Origin: Oikopleura dioica
Taxonomy: Eukaryota > Chordata > Appendicularia > Copelata > Oikopleuridae
Length of the DNA stretch: 64,000 nucleotides
Direction of reading: 5' to 3'
Assembly: GCA_907165135.1 (NCBI GenBank)
Contig: OU015567.1
Span: 11,475,001 to 11,539,000, forward strand
The notes beneath the pieces are model-generated. The model saw only the letters and a list, made by a program, of their open reading frames with translations. It searched no databases and had not been told where the DNA came from. The stretch's first letter is position 1. The number at the start of each line of letters is the position of its first letter. The position numbers and the translations under genes are program-made. This document shows, piece by piece, positions 11,695 through 22,900 of the stretch.

Positions 11695-13688
11695 ATGAGC
11701 GGAATGGCCGAGCGGAAGGCGAAGAGAAAAGACTCGCTCGTGGAGTTAGAGAATTTTATAGACTCGTATTCTAATCCTGATACTGAACAAGGAAATGATG
11801 AGACGGCTCAAATGGTCAATGTGCTCAGGTATCTCTAGCGATCTGTCAGGGTCAAATAAAACTATTGAAGAGAACAAATGATGATGAACTTGAACTTGTT
11901 GAGTACAATGGGCGTTGGGATGCCCAACCCCCTCGGAATGCAAGCTATGCCGAACCCACTTGCGCCTGGGTTGAACCCACTTGCTCAGACGGCAATAAAT
12001 CCATTTTTGCTGAATCCTCTTTTAAATCCACTCATGGCAATGGGTGGGAAGTCGCCGTATATGATGAGCCCGCCTGTTCAGCAGACTCAAGAAATGCCTA
12101 AACCGCCACAAATTATCCCAATTCCTAAAGGTCAAAGCGCAGGAGACAGGTAAGTTTCTTTCAAAGTATCGAATGGTTATGATCTAGTCCGTTTCCGACT
12201 GTTATGATCCCTGGCTACGGCCCATGTCTGATGGTCCCTCAACAACCACAGCAATCAGCTCACTCTTTTCCCAATCAAAAAATGAGTCAAAAAGAAGCCC
12301 AAGAGCATTTTATTAATGCGAAGATGCAGCACGGAAGTCATAACAAGAACTTTCATGGAGGGAATCAACCCTTAACGAGATCTGTCTCGGATGATAAGCG
12401 CAGAAACAGCTTAAAGCACATGGCCCCGCCATCAGATAGACGAGAAAGCTTGCCAGATTTGAAATTTTTTCCAAAGCAAGATTCGGGCAACAGAAGAAGA
12501 CATTCTCTAGCAGCGGTTCAAGGAATCAAAGAAGAAAGAGTGGCCATAAAATCCAAAGTTTCAGGAACGTGTTCATTCTAGTCCCAAAAGATATTAACTG
12601 TAAATCAGCGATGAACATGAATAAGGATCAATTCAAAAACTTGCTGAATCTAAAGGAGTACGGCGAACAGTTGTGATAAAGTCCCGGGAAAAAGTTAACG
12701 AACCTTCATGTGAATCCTCAATTGACGATGAAGATGATGACGAAAGAGAAACTCGAGTTCGAAGATCGTCAATAAAAGGAGGGCATGAAATCTATGTTCA
12801 GCCTCATCGACGATCCTCGGTCCCGGACATCATGGTCACTACTACTGTCACACCGAAGCCAATCAAATCGATTCTAAAGAAAGCACCTGCTAAAGTGAAA
12901 GTTCAAGAGAACAACGAGAAGGACTTGACGTCTTTTACCCAAGGTAGGTGAATAAATGAAGGTTCACAACTATTTTATTTAGTTTTGAATAAGCTGGGAA
13001 CGGAAGACGAGGACTTGCCGAAAATCGCAGACCTCATTGTGAAAAAAGCGATTGATAACGAAAAGAATGTTTCTCGGCTGGTCATTATTTGCAGAGACAT
13101 GATAACTGCGAAGCCAATGTTCCGACAAAACCTGCTCGTCACTCTCCAAAAGAAACACAAAGACCGTCATCTAATCAAGGTATTGGACATAGATTTTAGT
13201 TGACTAGACTAAAGTGATTTTAGGAAGACTGCAGATTGAGATATCTTTCGCTTATAAGATTTCTCATCGAGATTTATACAACTCTGAAAACATCTGACGG
13301 TTCATCTTTCGTTGTTCTTACGAAGCCGATCAAAATAAGTCTGATTGAGATTATTGACGATGAGGAATTCGGTCCTGATGAAGGTGAAACTTTTCTAATA
13401 AGAATGGTTAACATATAACTTTTTAGGGAATTTGCTTGTCTACGCTTTGCCAAAGCTCGGCCCACCGCTTGCCATTGATGACTCTGACGCTCTTGAATTG
13501 CTCATGGCTTCTATCAGAACTCTTGCCATCACTGGAGAAGGATTATCTGATAAGGTAACATAAGCCCTAAACAATTTTCTCATTTTTAATTGAAGTCCCG
13601 AAAACAGCTGCTGAAAATTGTGGAATGTTACGCAAATTACTGTTTCAAAAGTTTGCCTCCTGCTGCCAAAGAATACTACAACCAATAA
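11695..13688 (+). CDS. MIF4G-domain translation regulator (MIF4GD/PAIP1/CTIF type)
   Basis: Exons 11695-11828, 11871-12149, 12188-12564 and 12626-12942 are followed by several more, all with consistent phases. The N-terminal half is low complexity: Asn-Pro-Leu repeats (MPNPLAPGLNPL), then Gln/Pro-rich and basic RRNSL/RRHSL-type possible phosphosites, then an acidic stretch. The C-terminal ~200 residues form a single helical-repeat MIF4G domain, from VLNKLGTEDED through FRQNLLVTLQKKH to an ending like PPAAKEYYN, which resembles the PAAHKYYY end of MIF4GD. Such proteins bridge mRNA-bound factors to eIF4F or eIF3 in the cytoplasm. The Ser-rich extension is more CTIF- or PAIP1-like than MIF4GD-like, so the orthologue is left open. 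Intron 12565-12625 has GA-AG borders. The AATAAA signal at 13684 overlaps the TAA stop. Confidence 0.75.
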
Positions 13689-13746
13689 AGCCTTTTCTCC
13701 ATTCAAAATCGATCATTTATTCAAAGCAACTGTTAGTCTCCACTAG

Positions 13747-14560
13747 TCACTCCAAAGCACTATCAGCAGAAAAATTCGCGAGGAGCATAAAATCATTGGA
13801 AAGATTATTCTTATGCTTCGGTTCAAACTTTTGCCTTTTCAAATCTTTAAAAACCTGCACTGCAAGTTCTTCCATGATCGAACCGGTCATGAAGACGAGC
13901 TTACCTCCCATTTCTTTTTGCAGAAAACGAGTCGCTAGAGAGGTCTTCATGAAACACTCCTCAGATAGAAAAGGGGGGTCAATAATGAGAATGTCGAACG
14001 ATCTCTTTAGCGATTCGGGGAGTTTCAAGGGGGATTTATAATCCCAGAAGTTAAAGTTATCAAACACTGCAAATCTTTCATCAAACTCAAACAAATAGAC
14101 AGAGTAGGATAACTTCTTAGATAGATAGAGATTCAGTCCTGCCTCCGTTAGACAACAAATTTTCTCTTTCATCAAAAGAAGTTATCCTACTCAGATTGAC
14201 TTTCGAAGTTTTTACATTTTAGTAAATGCTTGAAACAAGTAGGCGAGGAGATACATCCAATTTTCATTCCAGGCTCGTAGATGCTTAGAATAATTTTCTC
14301 CAGCGCCTCGCACGTTGGCTCATCGTACCAGAATTGACTCAAGTTCCAATCTTCTTGATGCTCGACTTCCAGTGCCTTTTCTGCATTTCCAGTGTTAATG
14401 AGGGCTTCTTCTTCGTTTTGACGAATTTCTTGTTCCTACAAATACATAAGCTCAACACAAAATCGATTAAACTTACTCTAAGAAATTCCATCAAAGCAGC
14501 TGAAGCCTCTTCCGACAAAACAATATCCGAGCATTCCGAGTCTTCTCTATTTCTTGACAT
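13747..14560 (-). CDS. EEF1AKMT1: EEF1A lysine methyltransferase 1 (N6AMT2 family)
   Basis: This seven-beta-strand SAM-dependent methyltransferase modifies a lysine of elongation factor eEF1A in the cytoplasm. The start is ATG 14560. The N-terminus has the family pattern (LSEEASAALMEFL), and after a GT-AG intron comes a block with EDWNLSQFWY and a GMKIGCISSPT core. The later block has VYLFEFDERF, WDYKSPLKLPE, the catalytic IIDPPFLSEEC motif and KLVFMTGSIMEE. The length, about 230 residues, fits the family. An 89-bp inverted-repeat element (14103-14191) interrupts the frame just before VYLFEF. Removing it with one CAG duplication gives an unbroken protein that aligns with the human enzyme. A GA-AG splice removing 77 nt is also in frame. 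It sits 72 bp behind a paralogue on the same strand, and its 3' end meets the convergent MIF4G gene. Confidence 0.88.
14103..14191. mobile_element. 89-bp MITE-like element acting as an intron of EEF1AKMT1
   Basis: The perfect 16-bp terminal inverted repeat AGTAGGATAACTTCTT lies at 14103-14118, and its reverse complement lies at 14176-14191. The direct repeat CAG flanks it at 14100-14102 and 14192-14194, as expected for a 3-bp target-site duplication. There is no coding capacity. On the gene strand it brings a stop codon, so it must be removed from the mRNA for a normal protein. Confidence 0.8.
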
Positions 14561-14632
14561 TTTTAATCTAAAAATTCAATTGTCAAGAAGGATAAAAAAT
14601 ATAATCTTTAGTATAAAAATAGGTAAACAGAG

Positions 14633-15357
14633 CTATTTTCTTCGAATAACGGCAACCTTCCATTGTGCTTCAGCATCAGATTTGTTTTCGATTGACCAAG
14701 TTTCATCGGTAAAAACAGATTCAAGTAGCTCAAGCTCGGCATTGGTAGCTTGAATAACAGCTTGGCCGTTTTCAGCAAGGAGAAAGTTTACAGTGACGTA
14801 CAGTTGCTTTGCATTCTCATCTGATTGAAGTAGAAGTTTAGAAAACAGAACATCAAACTTCTGCTTCAGAGATTGATCGAACTCACTGGGAGACACAACA
14901 GGCCACGAGTGAAACGGAATCGAGATATCTTAATATTCAATCAATATAAATTTTTGGAGGACGGTACTGACCAGTATCAGAATTGTAGATATCAAAACAG
15001 TGGAGTTCTCCGTAACTTTTTGAAGCTTTCAGACCTGCATAAATCTTCGGAACCGCCACGCTCGCGACTTTTAGTCCGTTAGGAAGCATTTCATAGACTT
15101 TTAATGCTTCAGAAACAGCCTTCTCATCCTCTGGTTGGATTGGAAGAAAGTTTTGATTTTGATTGCTTCCACAAGAAATAAGCTTTATCCCGTCGCCATC
15201 AACTTGAGCCGATTCCTGTTGCTCCTGTAAGCTACGCGAAAATATAAGCTTTAATGAAGCACAAACTCACTTGATAGAATTCTGCTAGAGCGGCTTGTGC
15301 CTCTTCGGATAAAACTGGAATGCTTGATCCCTCTGAGTTCAGCGTTGTACGGCTCAT
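14633..15357 (-). CDS. Degenerate EEF1AKMT1-like paralogue, catalytic motif lost
   Basis: The start is ATG 15357 (MSRTTLNSEG). The N-terminal LSEEAQAALAEFYQEQQE is clearly the same family as its downstream neighbour EEF1AKMT1, and a later core (LKVASVAVPKIYAGLK, then LHCFDIYN) matches the SAM-fold strands of that family. Two canonical introns join in frame, the second with exon end GATACTG and acceptor ATTAAG. Where the active enzyme has DPPF/YLSEEC, this protein has a stretch containing SWPVVSPSEFDQSL, with no DPPY. The C-terminal ~90 residues (VLFSKLLLQ, VTVNFLLAENGQ) keep the fold-like hydrophobic pattern. It is therefore probably a catalytically dead partner or a protein with a new role. 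The pair is a tandem duplication, with gaps of 83 bp to TIMM44 and 72 bp to EEF1AKMT1. Confidence 0.75.
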
Positions 15358-15440
15358 TCTTTAAACGAAATATTTCAAAGAATCGGTTTTATAGATTCAG
15401 TGAGGGAATCGGAGAATAATTTAATTAAATAATTATCGAA

Positions 15441-16831
15441 TCAAAAGGCCAGTTTCTGGTCCATAGTTTCACATTCTAGCACTCTCCAGGCAGCGGACGG
15501 CTCGGGCTCCATTGGATCTCTACAGACTGACCAAACGTGGTACGATTTATAAACTTCATCGGGCTAAAAACACAAACTCGACAACGGTTTATCTAGAGAC
15601 AAAGTCACCTTTGGGTAGCCTTCTTGCTCAATAACATTTCCATCCTTGTCCGTGTACGCCATCAGCGTGTTCGTCTCGAAGGAGATCTGGAAGGCAGGCA
15701 TGTTATCATGAACGGTTCCATCCAAAATCTCGAGCTTTTGAAGGTTGATCGTTTTTTCATAATAAGTGATTTTGTTCTTTGCTTGCTCTCGATGCTTGAT
15801 CGCAAATCGCTGAGCTGGAGCATCAAAGCACCAATCTTCAATTACGTCCACGTCGTTGATAGCTTTTGCTTCGAGAATGATTGGGATCATTTCGGTTTCC
15901 AAAAAGTGCACGAAGGCTTCTTGGTCGAATTTCTTGTCCACTTGTCGAATAGCCCTGAATTCAGAGTGAGTTCTCAAGTTGATTTCACAAACTTACTTGA
16001 TCGTGTCATTATAGCTGTTCGATGTAAGTTTTCTCATCATTCCACCAGTCCTCTGCCCGAGAATAGCGAAGCCTCGAACCATTGCGTTTTCAGAGGCATT
16101 AATTCTAGTTCCAAGATCTTCCATACGCTGGCCCATGGCGGACTCCTTGTATCTTTCGTATAAGCTCCAGTCCTTATGAACAGTGACGCCCTCTGCCTCT
16201 GTATCTGCATCGAAGCTGACGTCACGATATTTTACTTAAAAAATTATGAAAATATGAATACCGAGATGGCCTACCTTCTTTTCTCATTCTGATAGGTACT
16301 GGCGTGTAATTTGGTGATACATAAGCATCTGTGAAAACCTCCATACGTTCTTCTGGGGATTGTTTTTCTGTGAACTCGATATTTTTGATATTTTCGAAGG
16401 TTTTCGTAAATGTTTCGCCAATATTTCCAACTGAAGAGGATGCTTTTTTGAGCGTCTGAAATCACATTTAAAAATATTATAATTTGATAATGGTACCTCT
16501 CCATATTTTGAGTCTTCCATTTTCTTTGCAAATTCTTCCGCTTTGTCACCTAATGATTCAACACCGCTTGCTGTCTCTCTGAATTAACCTTATTTACGGA
16601 AGCTCGAGAATGTGCCTACTTTTTAAGTTTCTTGTATCTTTCTGACTCAGCAAACTTTTTCTGGTCTTCTTTGACCTGTTTCTGGAGCTTGGCAAGCTCT
16701 TCATCAATGCCTTCTTTGCGAGATTCCTGTTTGAGAGCTTCTTGAAAGTTTTTGAACAAATTTTGATTGCCAACAGTTGTGCTAACGGGCCGTGCGCCGA
16801 GCTTGTGTAATGATGATATTCTACGAAGCAT
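15441..16831 (-). CDS. TIMM44: TIMM44, matrix-side subunit of the TIM23 import motor
   Basis: TIMM44 tethers mtHsp70 to the TIM23 translocase at the inner face of the mitochondrial inner membrane. The start ATG at 16831 gives an Arg/Ser-rich presequence (MLRRISSLHKLGARPVSTT). A charged coiled-coil region follows (LAKLQKQVKEDQKKFAESE), then a TFTKTFENIKNIE helix. The C-terminal Tim44 lipid-binding domain is typical: KFDQEAFVHFLETEMIPIILEA, then DVIEDWCFDAPAQRFA, then AFQISFETNTLMAY, then VWSVCRDP and SAAWRVLE before the stop. Several introns of about 45 bp are canonical. A splice acceptor (GATTCAG) lies just before the start codon and ASCC3 ends about 90 bp upstream, as expected for a downstream operon gene. 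Confidence 0.92.
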
Positions 16832-16923
16832 TCTGAATCGACTGAATTCAAGAAGCTTTTACCATGTTTCTTTCCGTTTTATTTGAATAAAATGATGGAC
16901 AGAAATAGTAGCTACGTTTCTTA

Positions 16924-19900
16924 TCATTCTTGTGGGTCGATTCTAAGATCAAAGCTTTGATCCAGCCCCAAATACGAATCTGAGATGATATAAACAGTTA
17001 AAATACTCTTCGTTTCGGGTACTTCAAAGAAAATCATTTCCGTCTTCGTCTTCGTATTGAATTGGCTCACTTTCTTGAGAGCAAGAAGCTCTCCCGTCTC
17101 TGCGTTCCCAATGATGATGAACCAACCTTCCAGCTTTGGCTTAGGATAGCGAGGAGTCTGGGCGTAAATGGTTTTTCCACGCTGAAGGCAGGTTAGATTC
17201 ACTTGCAAAACGAACTCTTCGGCGGCCGGGAGTTTTATCCAGCTTTTCTCGTCGCGAAGATTGCCCTTGAAGTAATCATCTGAAATTCTTATTTATCGAT
17301 TATTTTTAGAAAATTGCGAAGACCTGGAATTTTTACGAATTCTTCCTCTGTATCAGTTCCAATACCAAATTTGCATTTTATCGCTGGTAGTCCCTTCAGA
17401 TATTCGTCCGCCTTGTGCAAGTCTTTGCCTTGGAGGCCAATAGTCTCCAAGATATTGGTCTTCTCATGAGGCTTCTTGAAGACGAGCTCCCCCATGCATT
17501 TGATTCTCATCTTTGATTTGAGATAATCGGCTTTCTTCTGGTCAACGTTCGGAATAGCCGTAAAGGGATCATCGCCGGGCCAGCGTCCTTGTGATATTCC
17601 TGAATTTTTCAGTTTATCTTGATTTTTTATTGACTATTCACCTTGTAAAATTCGAATGACTCGGATACAGTTGGCCAGATATCCAAGTTCCGCAGAGATG
17701 TCGATCATAGCTTGCATCACACGAGCAGCGTTGTCCATCACAGTCTTTGTATCTAACAAGTAATCTGAGCTTGGCAAAGTTCCTCGATTCATGTGAACTT
17801 GTAGCAAAAGATGCGTCTTTATTTCCGGCCTGTTTTATGGCTAACAATATTCCATCCGATTCCATTAAAAGTAAATCTTTTTCAGCCATTCCTTTCGTAA
17901 TGTCGCGGATCAACTTGGATAGGAACTTGTTTGGCAAGATGCTCATTTTCTTGATCTTCATTGTGACGAACAGGAAGTTCTGAAAATTCCGTTGCTTCTG
18001 TAAGAAGCTCCAAGAGATCTTCGGACGACATGTTCTTATTGAATTTCATGCAGAAATGTCGGGCTGTTTCGTGCCGGAGATAGTAATACGAGGCCAGTTG
18101 ACCGAGACTTGTGGCAAAGAGAAGATTGTTGTCTTCTTCATCAACCTATAAATTCATAAATACGCTGAAGATTTTTAAATTAGTTAAACCTCTACAACAC
18201 CAGAGCGTTCTAGCTCTCCAATCGTCTTTTCTACAAGTTCAGATAGGAATTCATTGATAGCTTCTCCTTCAAGTGTGTCTAGCTGGTAATAGTTTGGATT
18301 CATCAACAATCTTCTGAAGAAATACGTCCAGGTTAAGTAGTTCATCGCATCTTGCTTCGATTTGACTGTTCCAGCGACAATTTCAGCATTCAAGTGATCT
18401 GGTAGGACTCCAAGTAAGTTGCTTTCGACCGGGAATGGTTCGTAGATAAATTTCTTGTAGTAGTTCTTTTTTATATCGTGAATAAAGACGCATGCTACTG
18501 CTTCGTTATCATATTGTGGCCGCCCAGCTCGCCCGACCATCTGTAGAACATCGGTTATTCCAACATCAACAAATTTTCTCTGTTTTCCATCGAAATGCTC
18601 TGTTCCTTTAACAATAACCATGTGCGCTGGTAAATTAACACCCCATGCAAGTGTAGCTGTAGCGATCAGGATTTGAATTTTGCGATCTCGGAACAAATTT
18701 TCCACGATTCTTCTATCACTCTCAACGAGACCAGCATGATGCATTCCGATGCCGAATTCTAGTGTGTGACGGAGATTGACATCTTTGATTCGGTCAATAA
18801 GTGCGTCCAACTCAAGCTCGTTGATTAAATCGTAGTTTATCCATGCTTTTGGATTTTCATTTCCAGCAAGCAAAGAGATCAAAGAAAGGGCTGTCAGACG
18901 AGTTTGTCTACGAGATGAAACGAATATGATCACTGGTTTTGTCGGTGAGTGCTCTTGAATTGCCTGATACGCAGGCTTGTTCATGAGAGCCATGCGCGGG
19001 CAATAATGCTTTCCGGGGAAGCCTTGAACATGAATTCTCATTGGAACTGGTCGAACCGAAGGCTTGAAGTTATAAAGACCAAAGTTCTTGATTCCTAACC
19101 AATCAGCTAAATCGCGAGCATTGGCGAGAGCAGTGGAAAGACCCACGATTCGCAGGTTAGCCTTTGTTTGTGCGGAGATGAAATTGGTTCGTGTCACAAT
19201 CGATTCAAGAACAGGACCTCGATCCTCACCGAGCATGTGGATTTCATCAATGACGATGAGCCGCACATCTCGAACATACTTTCGAGTTTGCCAAGAACGA
19301 GAGATACCGTCCCATTTCTCAGGCGTTGTAATGATGATGTCAGCGCTGACAATCGCTTTTTGATCTGGAGCAATATCACCAGTCATCTCAACAAGTTTCT
19401 TGCCAAGTTTTCCTCCAAGTTTCTTGGTCCAATCATCCATTCGTTCTTTGACAAGAGCTTTCAGTGGCGCGATGTAGACGCACTTTCCGCTGGGATAGTC
19501 CCGGAAGACTTTAAGCATGCTCAACTCGGCACAGGCAGTTTTTCCGGAACCAGTTGGAGCACCGATTAAAGCGTTGCTATCGTGGTGATACAAACAGTGG
19601 AAAACTTGAGTCTGTATCGGGTTGAAATGAGAAAACGAATACAACGACTCATAATCTGGGTTGTTCAGCGCTGTGACTGGAATAGGTTGAATATCGAGAA
19701 GCTCCGTGTGAGCAGGATGCAGCTCAGCGACGATCAAGCCTCGGAGATCAATCGCGCAGGTTTCTGAAGCTCCAAGCCATCGATCAGACACAACTTTGAT
19801 CAAATACGCAGATGGGATCTTCTCTGGAAGAGCCACAGTGAAGTTAATATCGATAGGAGTCTGGCTGAGAACAGTTTTTCTAGTGACCATGAAGCTCTCA

Positions 19901-22900
19901 TTGTGGTAAATCCGATCATTGTCTGGATCTTCGACCCAAACCCAGAATGGCTCTCCTCCATTTCCTTCATTCATCACCATATCGATGTTGATCTTGAGCA
20001 CGACACGAACGATAGTTCGGGTAATTGGTTGAACATCGGCTTCGATTTCTATCCTCGGAATCTTATTGGCCATCTTCTTGATAAACTCTGCGATCTTCAT
20101 GTTATTCACCAATTGTCCGATCTCTTTTTTTGGCATATCGCGAATCTTTTCGAGCGTAAGATTTTTCCGTTCAATTTTGTCCATTGCTGGACGATTGGTA
20201 TCCTTATTCACGAATGTCTTGAACTGGTAAAAAGGGTGCCAAGTCCACCACATCTTGTTCTCCATTCCAAGGCACATCTTGTGAAGCTCATTCGTTAAAT
20301 GACACATGCCATATTTTCTGACAATTTCAAATAAACCTCTTGCGATTCTTGACAAGTTCTGGTCGATGTAGTTTAAGTCTGAGTTGAGACTCGAAACACG
20401 AGCATATGATCCATTTAAATAAGCTTGAATGAGACAGTTGACTTTTCCAGCGGTATTTTCAACTCCACCGACGACTTTGTACTCTGTCTCGGTATTTAAT
20501 CGATCGTTCATCCATTTCTTCATTTCTTACACGCATCTGCTCGAATTCCTTACTGTTAGCAATCAAATCCAACAAATACATGACGGAGATGCTTGCTGTT
20601 TTGTCGATTCCAGAATTGTATATTTGTACAGAATCGTGACGGATATAAAAATGAGATGCTGTTCTGCCGAGATCGCAAGCTGCTAAAGTCTGAGTACTTG
20701 GATTGTATCTGACCATTTTTGCTCGATCGAGCTCATTAGCCGCGTCGATGATGAATTTTCTCTTGACTTCGTGGATTCCACCCAGATCGGATATCTGTTC
20801 ACGATTTAGTCCGTAATGAAAAGGATTCTTTGTTATTCGTATGTCGAGGTAAGTGTAGGAAAGCCAGCGAACAGCGTCGTCTACGTTAGCCACAGAGCCA
20901 GAGGCGATCTCTGCGTTCAAGTTGTCAGTGATCTTCGAAAGGAATTGGGATTCAATCGGCGCGGCACGGATCATCAAAGAGACGTAGTGCACCAATTTAT
21001 CATGGGTGGTGATAATTGTGGCTTCTCCGGAAGTATCGAATTGAGGCCTTCCAGCTCGACCAAAGATCTGCTGCACGTCAAGAATTGATAAGTCAATGTA
21101 TCTTCCATCAACGTAAATTTCTGTTCCTTTGATGACTACAGCATATGCGGGCAAGTTAACACCCCAAGCGAGGGTAGATGTACAGCAAAGAACGCGAATA
21201 AGACCTTGCTCAAACAGTTTTTCAGTAAGGGAACGATCGGATCGAATCATTCCAGCGTGATGACAGCCGAATCCGTACTGAAAGAACTTCGAAACTTCTT
21301 TGCTCCTGGCATTCTTAACTCGGCGGCTGAGGTCGTTGTATCGATGATGATCGGGGTCAGGTTCGAATTCCCGGCGGGTGCCCTCTTGTGAAGCCTGTTC
21401 CATTAGACTTTCACAGGTCTTAGCTGTCGCTCCACGGGAGTGGACAAAAATCATGACTTGTTTGCCGTTTCTTATATGCTGCAAGGCGATTTTATAAGCT
21501 TGTTGGTCCATGACATTGAGCTGTGCAAAACGACCACCCTTTGCTTTCACGCCAATATATCGCGTATCAAGAGGCACCGGACGAAATCGCCCATCAAAGA
21601 AGAAAAGTCCTTTGTCAAGATTCACTCGCAAAAACTTTGCCACATCGACATAGTTGGGAAGGGTAGCACTCAAGCCGACTATTCGTATCATTTGCTGTGA
21701 TGTATTAACAAGTCGCAGAGTTCTTGCCACAAGCGCTTCAAGAACAGCACCTCGAGAGTCCTGGAGCAAGTGAATTTCGTCAAGAATTAACAGTTTGATC
21801 TTAGACATAAGTTCTACATCTTGCAGTCGCTTTCGTGTCAACACATCCCACTTTTCGGGAGTTGTGACAAGCATTTGCGTCTCTTCAATTTCCTTTTTCG
21901 TCAAATTCATGTCTCCAGTGTATTCGCGGACTTTTATGCCCAAGCATTGAAGTTTACTCTGAAATTTCTCCGTGACTTCTGCAGCAAGCGCTTTCATAGG
22001 CGCGACGTAGATGATCTTGAAGTCTTTAAGCTTGAGCGTTCCAACCTCGTTGATGTTTTGTCTGATCACATTCAACACAGTCAACATGGCAACATTTGTC
22101 TTACCAGCACCAGTTGGCGCCGCTACCAGAAGGTTCTCATTCGTATTCGATGCAGCGTCAAAGACGATTGATTGAAGATTATTTAGCGATTCCATCCCGT
22201 TAAAAACGAGCTTGGACACTTTGTCCAACTTCGCAATCGGTATTCTAGGATACTGCTTCGCTACTTCTGGTGGGAGCTTATTCCTAGGCTTACCGCGGTG
22301 TTTTTCGATTTTCAAGGTTCTTTTGAAAAATCTCCCCATACTTTCAGAACATATGCATCAAGACAAGCCTTGAAAAACTGCACTTGCAGAATTTTCGATA
22401 TGAGTCATCTTACCTCTTTTTTTGGGGAATTTTTAGCGAGAAAAAAAGCACTAGTTTGATTAGAAGCGGCTTTTGAGTGCGTGCTAGATCGATTTTGATA
22501 ATTTGATGCCTACCATGTGAAAGATAAGCGCAAGATGCATCGATACATATGAAATTTATTATTGCGGAGTGCTTCCTTCATATGATTCTAGGGCTCCAAA
22601 GTTGACGCGAGCAGCCAGATACGAAAATCCAATATTATCAACTTCTGATATAAGCATGCTATGATGATGTTTTATAGCTCAAATTGAAGCTTATTAATTA
22701 CTGAACAAAATGGGGTGGTATTTTTGACCAGCCGGTTGTGCTTCCGGTTCGTCGCGGTTCTTGCCCGGAAATAGGTTAAAATGTGGGAATATGTATATCA
22801 AATGAATTCATTTTCAACAGCGAATCTTTTTACATATTCAGAAGTTCAACCGCCTGGTTATTCTTGCGGTTCATGGTGGTTCATGGTGGTTCATGGTGGT

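Noticed and set aside
13974-14175. Using the open frame through the 89-bp element (KICCLTEAGLNLYLSKKL) as coding
   Set aside because: It would duplicate or replace the conserved core, and the stop and inverted repeat show the element is an insertion.
20459-20523. Frameshift between the two ASCC3 helicase cassettes
   Set aside because: A 49-bp GT-AG intron joins the frames in phase, so no mutation needs to be assumed.
22285-22339. Start codon at 22339 as the true start of a separate helicase gene
   Set aside because: The ATG lies inside the foldback arm; the ASCC3 protein continues upstream at 23.25-24.5 kb with homologous sequence.
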